Shown here: piece by piece, positions 36,890-45,448 of the stretch
Layout of the letters: each line of letters opens with the position of its first letter
Numbering within the stretch: position 1 is the first letter of the stretch
Assembly (NCBI GenBank): GCA_027485675.1
Contig: JAIXQP010000012.1
Location: 1 to 52,582 of the forward strand
DNA: 52,582 nucleotides
Direction of reading: 5' to 3'
From: Terriglobales bacterium
GTDB taxonomy: Bacteria > Acidobacteriota > Terriglobia > Bryobacterales > Bryobacteraceae
Translations under genes and position numbers: made by a program
Notes under the pieces: model-generated
Told to the model about the DNA's origin: nothing
The model's database searches: none
What the model saw: only the letters and a program-made list of their open reading frames with translations

Positions 36890-37648
36890 ATGCGCCCGCT
36901 ACTTCTCGTTCTAATCGCCACCATTTCGTTGACGTCGAACTCGATTGCTGCAGAGTTCTCGTTCTACAGTATTTTGCGCGCCGGCTTACCGGGCAACGGA
37001 GACTGGGAGATCGGGACGGGCCCCAACGGGAGTACCATTCCGAACAGCGCCCAGTATCGTTACAGCACGGGCACCCCGGGATGGTCGAACAACATCGATC
37101 AACAGTTTCGCATCGGCTACACGCAGGCAACCAACACGGTCTACGCCACCGTCTGGGGATCGACGGGGATTGAATACACCTCGCAATACAACCCGGCGGG
37201 CGGACTGACCGTGGCGCCGAATGGCACCTGGACGATCAATCCCGGATCGCTATACGTCACGGCGACGCCCCGGTCGGTTGGCAATGCGCCGTCGGCTCCG
37301 AGTTCCATCCTGGTGGAGAATCTGGAGCTCAGTTCGGCGGTGAACGTGTTGCAACCGATGAACCAGACCAGCTTTTACGCGTCGCAGCCCACGGGCACCG
37401 GACTCCGCTCCAATTCCAGTCCCATCGTCTTTTCGGCGGCCGCCAACGGCGGCGATTGGTTTTTGGACGGCACAATCCGCTTCAGCGGCCTCGCGGCCAA
37501 CAGCAACGGGCCCGGGGCGCAGCGCTCGAGCCTGCATTTTGGCCTCACCGCCACCTACGCGGACAGTCCTGAACCCGCGGCAATCCTGCTGGTGTCGGTC
37601 GGGCTCCTGGCCATGGCGTATCTTCGGCGCCGGAGGTCGATGGCGTAA
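36890..37648 (+). CDS. PEP-CTERM sorting-signal protein
   Basis: 252 residues from the ATG at 36890. A signal peptide (RPLLLVLIATISLTSNSIAA) is followed by a Gly/Ser/Thr/Asn-rich beta domain. A C-terminal tripartite tag spans ~225-252: the SPEPA motif, a hydrophobic helix (AILLVSVGLLAMAYL) and an RRRR cluster. This is the PEP-CTERM signal cut by exosortases, usually in exopolysaccharide/biofilm loci. No exosortase is in the window. The stop codon overlaps the ATG of the next gene (TAATG), so this structural protein is translationally coupled to a polysaccharide co-polymerase fusion, supporting a role in a surface matrix. Confidence 0.85.
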   Translation: MRPLLLVLIATISLTSNSIAAEFSFYSILRAGLPGNGDWEIGTGPNGSTIPNSAQYRYSTGTPGWSNNIDQQFRIGYTQATNTVYATVWGSTGIEYTSQYNPAGGLTVAPNGTWTINPGSLYVTATPRSVGNAPSAPSSILVENLELSSAVNVLQPMNQTSFYASQPTGTGLRSNSSPIVFSAAANGGDWFLDGTIRFSGLAANSNGPGAQRSSLHFGLTATYADSPEPAAILLVSVGLLAMAYLRRRRSMA

Positions 37649-40600
37649 TGGAGAACCCATGGCCCCCCCGCATGCCGTCACTGGCTGACAGTTTCAGCCT
37701 CTACAGCCTTCAAGACCTCCGATTGCTGCTAAGACGGTTCTGGTGGGTGCCCTTGATCACGGGAGTTCTGGCGTTGGGTGCCGGGACAGCGATCTCGCAT
37801 TACTTCCCGAGCCGATTTGTGTCGCGAGCTCAGGTTCGATTCATTCCGCCACAGATCGCCGACCGCTATGTCACTCCTAATCTGTCGATGCAGGTGGAGC
37901 AACGGGTTTACGCTTTGGCGCAGCTTTTGCGGAGCCGGATTACGGCGACTCGCATTGTCGACGGTTTTCAGCTGTATCCGGAACTGCGCCGGTTCTACAC
38001 GACCGCGGATCTTTTGCCGACCTTTCACGACGACCTTCGCATCGTCACCGTCGGCTCCACGTCCGGCGATCGCGGCCACGCCATCCCCACGGTAGAGATC
38101 TCGTTCTCGTATGTCGATCCTGTGATCGCCCAGAAGGTTGTGCAGCGGCTGGTCGAGGTGATTTTCGAAGAAAACCGGCGCTATCGCACCGATCAAGCGA
38201 TCGGTACGACGGAGTTCCTCAACGAAAAGGCCAAGGCGATGCAGGAGGAGGTCGATGAAATCGAAGCTCGGATTGGCGAGTTGCAGACCGTCACCAACAC
38301 TTCGTCGAACCCCAATCAGTTGGGCAGCGCGACGCAGCGTTTGTATTCGATTGATACGCGGATTCGAGACATTACGCACGACCTCCGGGAACGGGAAAAG
38401 GAACGGGACCGGGCCGTACAACTGGTCGTGGGCGCGCAACGCCGGCTGGCGGCCATCGACAAGGAGAATCCGCAAGCCTCGATTCTGCGATTCGGATTCA
38501 ACTCCGCCACCGACCTCACTCGCAATCGAATGATCCGTGAGCGAGCTCTCGTTCTGGACCTGCGGCAGCGGTATCAGCCGAACCATCCGGACCGTGCCCG
38601 CGCCGAAGCCGAACTGGCTACGGCGGAGCAGGAGTATGCCAACGCCGTGGCCAATGAGGTGGACCAGGACCGGCACCTTCGCAAGACGGCGATATCCGCC
38701 GAAATCGAGAGTTTCGAGGCAGAGCGCAGGGCGGCGGAAAAGGCCATCGTGGACCTCAGGCGGCAGGAGGAAGAGTTCCGGGCCGAGGCCCAAAGAGTGC
38801 GCGCGGAAATGAACGTGGAACCGGAAACCAACACGGAACTCCTGGCGCTGAACCGGCGCTATGTCGAACTCAAAGAGCAGTTTGCAGCCCTGACCCAAAA
38901 GCAGCAGGAGTCCCATCTGGCATCGGATATGGAGCGTCGCGGTCAAGGAGAGACGGTGGAAATGATTGAGCCGCCGTCTCTTCCGAGCTCACCGCAAGGT
39001 TTGCGGCGGCGGTGGTTGATTGCGGCGTACGGAGTCGGAGGAATCGTTCTGGGTTTCCTATTCGCCTGCCTCCTCTACCTGCGCCGGCTCCGGGTCAGCA
39101 CCGCGCGGGCTCTGGAGCACTGGAGCCAGGTACCGGTCCTCGCTGTCTTCTCGGGCGGGCGAATGATCGGTCCGGAGCAGCCCTCGCGGCCCTTGGTGGA
39201 AGCTTGGGTCCAACGGTCGGCGCTGTCGCTGCTCCCCTTCGTCCTTCTGCTGTCCGGATGCGGAACGTTCTCCGAGTCGCCGTCGGGGCTCGTCGAGCGG
39301 GGAATGGCATTGGAGTCGAAGGGCAACGACTCGGGCGCCAGCATCCTGTACCGGCGTGCGATTAAGGCCGACGCCCGCTATGGCCCGGCGTACAAGGCGC
39401 TCGCGGCCCTCGCCCTGCGCCACGGCGAAATCACGTCGGCGCGCGAAGCCTACATTCGGGCGGCGGAACTCCATCCGGAAGATGGAAGGCTCAAGGCGCG
39501 CTTAGCCGACGTCTCCTACCGGCTCTATTTCTCTGATCCGGGCCGTCCCGCCGCACTCCTCCGGGAGATTGAGGTCCTGGCCGGCGAACTGGTCCAACGC
39601 TGGCCCAAACTCGCCGATGGCCACCGGTTGCAGGCGCAGGTGCTGCTCGAGAGACACCAACTCAACGCCGCAATCGAAGTTCTCGAGCGGGCGTTGCGGG
39701 TGCTGCCCGGGGAACCGGCCTTGGCGAGCCAACTGGCCTCGGCCTACTATCAGCGGGGAGACCGGGACCGTGCTTCCGAACTACTCGTTTCCTTGCTCGA
39801 TAACTCGCCCGATTTCGGGAACGCCTACGATCTTCTGTACCTGCAAGCCATGCAGTCTGGTCGGCTCGACGTCGCAGCCGAAACGCTGCAGCGGAAGTGG
39901 CAACACTTTCAGACCGTGGACGCGGGTTTGCAACTGGCGGCGCATCATGCCGCGGTCAACAAGCAGGAAAAGGCCATCGAGTTCCTCGCCGCCCTGCTGC
40001 AGTCGAGACCGAAAGAGCCGCTGCTCCATGCAAAGATTGGCGACTTCTGGCTCCATCGGGGCGACTATGCCCGGGCGCGCTCTCACTACGAGCAGGGCCG
40101 GTCGCTTGAACCCCAGAAACGCGGCGATTACGCCGGCCGCCTGGTCGAACTGCTGTTGGCCTCCGGAAAGACCGAGGAGGCCCAAAAGCTTATCGATACC
40201 GAGAAGGCGCACTCCCCGAATGATCTGAGTCTGCAAGCGATTCACGCCGCCGTCCGGCTATCCGCCACCAAGCCCGACGACCGGAAAGAGGCCCGGATCC
40301 GCCTGGAGCAACTGCTTTCCCAGATGCCTACTTCCCCCTTCGTCCGGTACCACCTCGGCCGCGCGTACCTGATCGAGGGAAACGCCCCGAAGGCCGCGGA
40401 ACAGCTAGAGCGTTCGGTGGCGCTGGACCCGAACTACGCCCCCGGCTGGCTCGCCCTCGCCGAAGCTGAACTGATTAGTGGCGACACGGCACGAGGCGAA
40501 CAAAAGGCCCGGAGTCTGCTCCGCCGCCTGCCGGGCCATCCCATCGCGCTGCAACTGGCCGCCCGCGCCCGTATGGCGCAGCAGCGCCCGAAGGAGGCCG

Positions 40601-41460
40601 AAGACCTGCTCAATCAGGCCGTTCGCAGCCGTCCCGAAAACCTGGTGGCTCTCTATGACCTGTTCCAGGTGCAACTGGCCCAGCGCCATTGGGACCAGGC
40701 CGCGCAGACCGTTGCCCTGCTCCGGAAGAGTTCTCCCGGCGCGGATTGGAAAGTCGATCTGGCCGAGGCGCAACTGGCGGGCCGCCGCGGCGACCCGACC
40801 CAGTCCCTGGCCATCCTCGAGGCCGCGCTGAAAGGGCAATCGCACGTCATCGCCTTGCGGGGAGCCTACGCCGCCCTGCTGCTCCACAACGGCCAAAGCG
40901 GTCGCGCTCTCGATCAGTACCGGATCCTTGCCACCGCACAGCCGGAAAACTTCGAATACAAGCTGGGCCTGGCAAACTCCCTGGCCGTGGCGGGAAAGGC
41001 GCCCGAAGCACTGGCGCTGTACGAGGAGCTGCAACGGAGCAACCCAGCCGAAAACCGGGTCTGGATTCAGTACGCGGCGCTGGCGCGCCAGTCCGGCCGC
41101 AACGCCGACGCCATTCGCGCTTACCGCTCGGCGATCTCTCGCGACGATACCAACCCGCTCGTCCTGAACAACCTCGCCTGGATTCTGGCCCAATCGGGAC
41201 AGGACCTGCCAGAAGCGCTGGCCCTGGCGCAACGTGCCCAGAAGTTGATGCCGGGCAGTGTCGAGATCGACGATACCCTCGCGGCGACATACCGCAAGAT
41301 GGGGCTCGATGGCAATGCACTCTCCGTCTATCAGCGGATGTTGCAATACGCACCGCCGGAGTCGCGGCCTCGCATCGAGGCTAAGATCAAAGAGGTTGGC
41401 CCAGGCCAAATCGGCCTGCCCACCCCTCGCAAGGAGCGCTCGCATGAACCCCGCAGTTGA
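37648..41460 (+). CDS. fused Wzz-type polysaccharide co-polymerase and TPR-repeat lipoprotein-like protein
   Basis: 1,270 residues. TM1 lies at ~31-53. A periplasmic Wzz-like domain and long coiled coil cover ~55-440. A Pro-rich PPSLPSSP stretch precedes TM2 (~456-480), the arrangement of PCP/EpsF-type chain-length regulators. After a short cytoplasmic-type linker a third hydrophobic segment carries a lipobox-like LLSGC (C538). About 700 residues of TPR repeats then follow, like the PrsT-type TPR lipoproteins of PEP-CTERM/exopolysaccharide loci. The frame is continuous across the junction. A separate start near 39163 or 39196 is conceivable but has no good ribosome site. The gene is coupled to the PEP-CTERM gene (TAATG) and overlaps the BY-kinase-like gene by 17 bp. 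It probably organises polysaccharide chain length and export. Confidence 0.88.
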   Translation: MENPWPPRMPSLADSFSLYSLQDLRLLLRRFWWVPLITGVLALGAGTAISHYFPSRFVSRAQVRFIPPQIADRYVTPNLSMQVEQRVYALAQLLRSRITATRIVDGFQLYPELRRFYTTADLLPTFHDDLRIVTVGSTSGDRGHAIPTVEISFSYVDPVIAQKVVQRLVEVIFEENRRYRTDQAIGTTEFLNEKAKAMQEEVDEIEARIGELQTVTNTSSNPNQLGSATQRLYSIDTRIRDITHDLREREKERDRAVQLVVGAQRRLAAIDKENPQASILRFGFNSATDLTRNRMIRERALVLDLRQRYQPNHPDRARAEAELATAEQEYANAVANEVDQDRHLRKTAISAEIESFEAERRAAEKAIVDLRRQEEEFRAEAQRVRAEMNVEPETNTELLALNRRYVELKEQFAALTQKQQESHLASDMERRGQGETVEMIEPPSLPSSPQGLRRRWLIAAYGVGGIVLGFLFACLLYLRRLRVSTARALEHWSQVPVLAVFSGGRMIGPEQPSRPLVEAWVQRSALSLLPFVLLLSGCGTFSESPSGLVERGMALESKGNDSGASILYRRAIKADARYGPAYKALAALALRHGEITSAREAYIRAAELHPEDGRLKARLADVSYRLYFSDPGRPAALLREIEVLAGELVQRWPKLADGHRLQAQVLLERHQLNAAIEVLERALRVLPGEPALASQLASAYYQRGDRDRASELLVSLLDNSPDFGNAYDLLYLQAMQSGRLDVAAETLQRKWQHFQTVDAGLQLAAHHAAVNKQEKAIEFLAALLQSRPKEPLLHAKIGDFWLHRGDYARARSHYEQGRSLEPQKRGDYAGRLVELLLASGKTEEAQKLIDTEKAHSPNDLSLQAIHAAVRLSATKPDDRKEARIRLEQLLSQMPTSPFVRYHLGRAYLIEGNAPKAAEQLERSVALDPNYAPGWLALAEAELISGDTARGEQKARSLLRRLPGHPIALQLAARARMAQQRPKEAEDLLNQAVRSRPENLVALYDLFQVQLAQRHWDQAAQTVALLRKSSPGADWKVDLAEAQLAGRRGDPTQSLAILEAALKGQSHVIALRGAYAALLLHNGQSGRALDQYRILATAQPENFEYKLGLANSLAVAGKAPEALALYEELQRSNPAENRVWIQYAALARQSGRNADAIRAYRSAISRDDTNPLVLNNLAWILAQSGQDLPEALALAQRAQKLMPGSVEIDDTLAATYRKMGLDGNALSVYQRMLQYAPPESRPRIEAKIKEVGPGQIGLPTPRKERSHEPRS

Positions 41461-42241
41461 GCAAGCGCGGAGCGCCAACCCGGCAGCGGATCAACAAACC
41501 ATCGAGGCGCTACGCCTCCTCAGTGGCCTGCAACCGCCAACGGAACGTTCCGAACGGCCAGCCGCCGGCGACTGGTCCATTCGATTCTCCGCGGTCCCGC
41601 AACATCCAGCGGAAGTGCTTCACCAACTGCCGTTGGCCACCATCGCCAACGCCGACTGGCAGCAGATTCGTCAGCTGCGGGATACCTTGTGGGACGCCCA
41701 GGAAACGGACACCGGCAAGGGTGCGCCGCTAAGCCTGATCGGATTGACGGGGTTGATTCCCGCCCGCGAACGCTGGGCAATTGCGGCCGGACTCTGGGCT
41801 TCTCATCGGGAATGGTCCGGCTGCCGGGTCCTGCTTATCGATGCCGATCCGTACGCCGCGCCCTCTTCGCAATCGCCGGCCTTGGCCCTCGTCCCGGGAC
41901 TATTGGATGTGGCGATGAGAACGGCCCCGTTGTCGAGCGCGCTCCAACGGATTCACGGCACGCAGCTCTACCTGATGGGTCCGGGAAAGGCCAACCCCGC
42001 CAGCTTGGACCCAATTGACTTCCGGGCCACTCGTCCGCTGTTCGAAGAACTGCGGCGCCATTTTGATTTTGTCTTCCTTCATCTCCCCGACCACGAGTCG
42101 GCCACGGACCTGGCCGCCTGGGCGAGACATACCGACGGCACCATACTAAGCTGCCGGCGCGGGCAGGCTAGCTTTCAGGAGTTGGAAAGCCTGCTCGGCT
42201 GCATTCCGCCCTCGAAGGCCTTGGGCTGGGTGGTCCTGTAG
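41444..42241 (+). CDS. BY-kinase/ParA-like protein lacking a Walker A motif
   Basis: 265 residues from the ATG at 41444, with AAGGAG 8 nt upstream inside the previous gene. It follows the architecture of CpsD/EpsG-type tyrosine autokinase domains that partner Wzz proteins: QIRQLRDTLWDAQ (cf. the 'EaFR.LRTNL' helix), a central beta-alpha core, CRVLLIDADP (Walker A'-like) and HFDFVFLHLP (Walker B region). The P-loop position reads LTGLIPARERWAIAAGLW, with no GK[ST], and the Walker B aspartate is His. The C-terminus has no tyrosine cluster. It is most likely a non-catalytic regulator or scaffold that kept the fold, working with the co-polymerase fusion upstream. Confidence 0.82.
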   Translation: MNPAVEQARSANPAADQQTIEALRLLSGLQPPTERSERPAAGDWSIRFSAVPQHPAEVLHQLPLATIANADWQQIRQLRDTLWDAQETDTGKGAPLSLIGLTGLIPARERWAIAAGLWASHREWSGCRVLLIDADPYAAPSSQSPALALVPGLLDVAMRTAPLSSALQRIHGTQLYLMGPGKANPASLDPIDFRATRPLFEELRRHFDFVFLHLPDHESATDLAAWARHTDGTILSCRRGQASFQELESLLGCIPPSKALGWVVL

Positions 42242-42296
42242 CCGCATTACATCCGCTTTAGTTGTCAGCAAGGTGCCCGCTTGGCTACCGTAGAGT

Positions 42297-44615
42297 ATGC
42301 GTCGCGCTGCTCTCTTGGCCCCGTTTCTTCTTCTTGCCTCCCTGGCTTTCAGCCAAAGCCGCAGAAGCCCACTCGATAAGTTCCGGCAACTGGAAGAGAT
42401 CCTTCCCACGCCCAACGAATACCGCACGGCATCCGGCGCCCCCGGCCACAAGTACTGGCAGCAGCGAGCCGACTATCAGATCTCCGTTGAACTCGACGAC
42501 ATCAATCAACGCATCATCGGGTCGGGAACAATCGATTACCATAACAACTCGCCCGATACCCTAAACTACCTCTGGCTGCAACTGGATCAGAACATTTGGG
42601 AGAAGCACTCCGATACGCCGCTCACCGAGACGGCGCCGGACTTCCGGCGCTTCCCGCTTCCCGTCGCCCGCCGTCTGATGGACGACCCCTTTGAAGGCGG
42701 CTACACCATTGGCCCCGTGCGCGATGCCGCCGGCCGCGAACTGCATAAACACATCAACCGCACCATGATGCGCGTCGACCTGCCCGCACCGCTCCCGCCC
42801 GGGCAGTCGTTCCGCTTCTCCTTGAGCTGGGACTACAAGATCAACAACTCCAAGCGCGTCTCCGGCCGCACCGGCGCCGAGTTTTTCAAGAAGGACGGAA
42901 ACTGGATCTACGAAATCGCCCAATGGTTCCCCCGGATGGCCGCCTACAACGATGTCACCGGCTGGCAGCATAAGCAGTTCCTGGGTACTGGCGAGTTCAC
43001 GCTCGAGTTCGGCGACTACCAGGTCAAAATTACGGCCCCCAACGACCACATCGTGGCCTCCACCGGCGTGCTGCAGAATCCAGCGGAAGTTCTCACTCCC
43101 GTGCAGCGCCAGCGTCTCGAGCGGGCGCGCACCTCACCCAAGCCGGTTCTGATCGTTACGCCCGAAGAAGCCAAGGCCGCCGAAAAGAGCAAGCCCACCG
43201 GGAAAAAGACGTGGGTCTTCCACGCCAAGAATGTCCGCGACTTCGCCTTCGCCTCCTCGCGGAAGTTTATCTGGGACGCCCAGGGGCATAACGCCGGCGG
43301 TAACCCGGTGATGGCCATGAGCTTCTACCCGAATGAAGGCAACCCGCTGTGGGAGCGCTACTCCACGCAAGCCATCATCCATACGCTGAACATCTATTCG
43401 CGCTACACCTTCCAGTATCCGTATCCGATTGCGATCTCCGTCAACGGCCCCGTCGGCGGCATGGAGTATCCGATGATCTGCTTCAACGGCCCCCGCCCCC
43501 TCGAGGACGGAACCTATTCGCAGCGCACGAAGTACGCTCTGATCGGCGTGGTCATTCACGAAGTCGGTCACAACTACTTCCCGATGATCGTCAACTCCGA
43601 TGAACGCCAGTGGACCTGGCTCGACGAAGGCATCAATTCGTTTCTCCAGTTTCTGGCCGAGCAGGAATGGGAACCCAACTATCCTTCTCGCCGGGGCGAG
43701 CCGTCCACCATCGTCGAGTACATGCTGAGTTCCGCACACGATCCCATCATGACGAACTCGGAAAGCGTCGTCTCGTTGGGACCGAATGCCTACGGCAAAC
43801 CAGCCACCGCGCTCAACATCCTCCGCGAAACCGTGCTCGGCCGCGAACTGTTCGATTTTGCTTTCAAAGAATACTCCCGCCGCTGGATGTTTAAGCGGCC
43901 CATGCCGGCCGACTTCTTCCGCTCGATGGAGGACGCCTCCGGAACCGACCTGGACTGGTTCTGGCGCGGCTGGTTCTACACGAATGAACACGTCGACATC
44001 TCGCTTGAAAAGCTGACCCAGTACACCATCGATACCCGCAATCCGGAGATCGAAAAGCCCCTGTCCAAGAAGGCCAAGGAGGAGGCTCCGGTAACCCTCT
44101 CCGCGCAGCGCAATAAACCGCTCCGCAAGCGGACCGACGATTACCCGGAGCTCCTCGATTTCTACAACAAGTGGGACGAGTTTGCCCCCCTGCCTTCCGA
44201 AAAGAAGGCCTTTGAGAGCTACGTCAAGGGGCTCGAAGAGGACGAGCGCAAGCTGCTCGATCCGGCGATGAACTTCTATGCGCTCGAGTTGAAGAACGTC
44301 GGCGGCGTCGTCATGCCCGTAATTCTCGAAGTCGAGTTCAACGATGGAGTGAAGGAAGAGCTCCGCATCCCCGCCGAGATTTGGCGCCGGCAAAGCTCCA
44401 CGGTCACCAAGTTGATTCCCACTCGTAAAGAGATCCGCTCCATCACGCTCGATCCTCACCTTGAAACCGCCGACGCCGACCCGTCGAATAACCACTGGCC
44501 GCGGAAGCCGGTCAAGAGCAAATTCCAGCTCTTCAAGGAAGAACGGGACACCAAGCGCAACCCGATGAACGAAGGGAAAACGGATGCGGCGCCTCCTTCT
44601 TCTGGCAGCAACTAG
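42297..44615 (+). CDS. M1-family zinc aminopeptidase-like metallopeptidase
   Basis: 772 residues with a signal peptide (MRRAALLAPFLLLASLAFSQ). The peptidase domain has H421-E-V-G-H425 and the third ligand E444 in WLDEGINSF, i.e. HExxH-x18-E of gluzincins. The exopeptidase GAMEN motif appears as VGGMEYP (~386-392), as in M1 relatives with atypical specificity. An N-terminal beta-domain with ISVELDDINQRIIGSGTIDY matches the M1 saddle. It is expected in the periplasm or at the outer membrane. The last 32 bp overlap the start of the DUF6702-like gene, a pairing also known to me from other bacteria. Confidence 0.93.
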   Translation: MRRAALLAPFLLLASLAFSQSRRSPLDKFRQLEEILPTPNEYRTASGAPGHKYWQQRADYQISVELDDINQRIIGSGTIDYHNNSPDTLNYLWLQLDQNIWEKHSDTPLTETAPDFRRFPLPVARRLMDDPFEGGYTIGPVRDAAGRELHKHINRTMMRVDLPAPLPPGQSFRFSLSWDYKINNSKRVSGRTGAEFFKKDGNWIYEIAQWFPRMAAYNDVTGWQHKQFLGTGEFTLEFGDYQVKITAPNDHIVASTGVLQNPAEVLTPVQRQRLERARTSPKPVLIVTPEEAKAAEKSKPTGKKTWVFHAKNVRDFAFASSRKFIWDAQGHNAGGNPVMAMSFYPNEGNPLWERYSTQAIIHTLNIYSRYTFQYPYPIAISVNGPVGGMEYPMICFNGPRPLEDGTYSQRTKYALIGVVIHEVGHNYFPMIVNSDERQWTWLDEGINSFLQFLAEQEWEPNYPSRRGEPSTIVEYMLSSAHDPIMTNSESVVSLGPNAYGKPATALNILRETVLGRELFDFAFKEYSRRWMFKRPMPADFFRSMEDASGTDLDWFWRGWFYTNEHVDISLEKLTQYTIDTRNPEIEKPLSKKAKEEAPVTLSAQRNKPLRKRTDDYPELLDFYNKWDEFAPLPSEKKAFESYVKGLEEDERKLLDPAMNFYALELKNVGGVVMPVILEVEFNDGVKEELRIPAEIWRRQSSTVTKLIPTRKEIRSITLDPHLETADADPSNNHWPRKPVKSKFQLFKEERDTKRNPMNEGKTDAAPPSSGSN

Positions 44616-45051
44616 CAGTATTCTGGCCACGGCGCATCAGTTCCACTTCGGCCACATCGATGCCAACTGGAACTCTCGCGCCAAAACCCTGGAACTCGCC
44701 GTCCGCCTGCACGCCGACGACCTGGAGCAACTGCTGCGCCAGCGCGCGGGCAGGCCCCTGGAGATTGACCGCGACGCGCAGGCCGAGCCGCTGGCTTGCG
44801 CGTATGCGCTCGAGACCATCGCCTTTGACGAATCCCGTTTCCGCTGTCTCGGCATGAAGGTAACGACCCACTACGCCACGCTCTTTCTCGAAGCGCCTGC
44901 CGCCACCCCACCCCGCCGCGCCAAGTTCCGCTCCTTCTCCGGCGACTTCCCCGACCAGATCAATACCGTGCAGCGATTGACCGACGACCACCGCACGGGC
45001 TCGGCGATCGCCTTTCTCGCCGCCGATCAGTGGAAGCCGCTCCGCCCTTAA
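44584..45051 (+). CDS. small exported DUF6702-like protein partnered with the M1 peptidase
   Basis: 155 residues. A short signal peptide (RRLLLLAATSSILATA) is followed by HQFHFGHIDANWNSRAKTLELAVRLHADDLEQLLRQ, the pattern of DUF6702 (a His-rich start, then a 'lEls.ri..dDle.al' strand-helix). Such proteins are commonly encoded next to M1 peptidases. The ATG lies 32 bp inside the upstream gene in another frame, indicating coupled expression. The biochemical role is unknown. Confidence 0.8.
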   Translation: MRRLLLLAATSSILATAHQFHFGHIDANWNSRAKTLELAVRLHADDLEQLLRQRAGRPLEIDRDAQAEPLACAYALETIAFDESRFRCLGMKVTTHYATLFLEAPAATPPRRAKFRSFSGDFPDQINTVQRLTDDHRTGSAIAFLAADQWKPLRP

Positions 45052-45076
45052 ACCGGCTAGCGAGCGGAGCGACAGC

Positions 45077-45379
45077 CTATTCGGCGTCCCCCCCGTTGCC
45101 ACTCCCCTCGAGCTCCGCTTCGGCCTGTTCGGCCGCTGCCGGCCCCGCCGCCAAGGCCTCGGCCAGAACTTTCTGCGCCGCCTCAAACTGATTCCGGGTC
45201 ACACTCACCTCAAACGGAACGCTCGCAAAACCAACGGCGCCCTCCACCACGGACTCAATGCCCGCCGCGCGCAGCACGCTCTCCACAGCCCGCGCCTCCA
45301 TCTCCGCGTGAGGACCGTGATAGTTCGCCAGGATCACAAAATCGAATTCCGACGTTTCATTCAATTCAGTTTCATTCAT
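45077..45379 (-). CDS. DUF2007-like small signal-transducing-type protein
   Basis: 100 residues from the ATG at 45379; the long upstream extension of this frame is antisense to the serine hydrolase and is rejected. The core is DFVILANYHGPHAEMEARAVESVLRAAGIESVV, a DUF2007-like (putative prokaryotic signal-transducing) ferredoxin-fold pattern. An Ala/Glu/Gly-rich acidic tail follows. Cytoplasmic, no signal peptide. It is divergent from the serine hydrolase gene across 69 bp. Function unknown beyond family resemblance. Confidence 0.75.
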   Translation of the reverse strand: MNETELNETSEFDFVILANYHGPHAEMEARAVESVLRAAGIESVVEGAVGFASVPFEVSVTRNQFEAAQKVLAEALAAGPAAAEQAEAELEGSGNGGDAE

Positions 45380-45448
45380 GTCGCCCAAAGTATCACTATT
45401 GAAACGACCCCGGCAGCCGGTTCCAGCCGTGCTCGGATTTTGAGTATC

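Noticed and set aside
37729-38946. 405-residue minus-strand open frame opposite the co-polymerase gene
   Set aside because: Shadow frame; the plus-strand product has TM segments, coiled coil and correct coupling to its neighbours.
39150-39300. Frameshift or hidden gene boundary inside the co-polymerase/TPR gene
   Set aside because: The frame is continuous with matching codon use on both sides and no stop; a good internal ribosome site is lacking, so a fusion is the simpler reading, though read data should confirm it.
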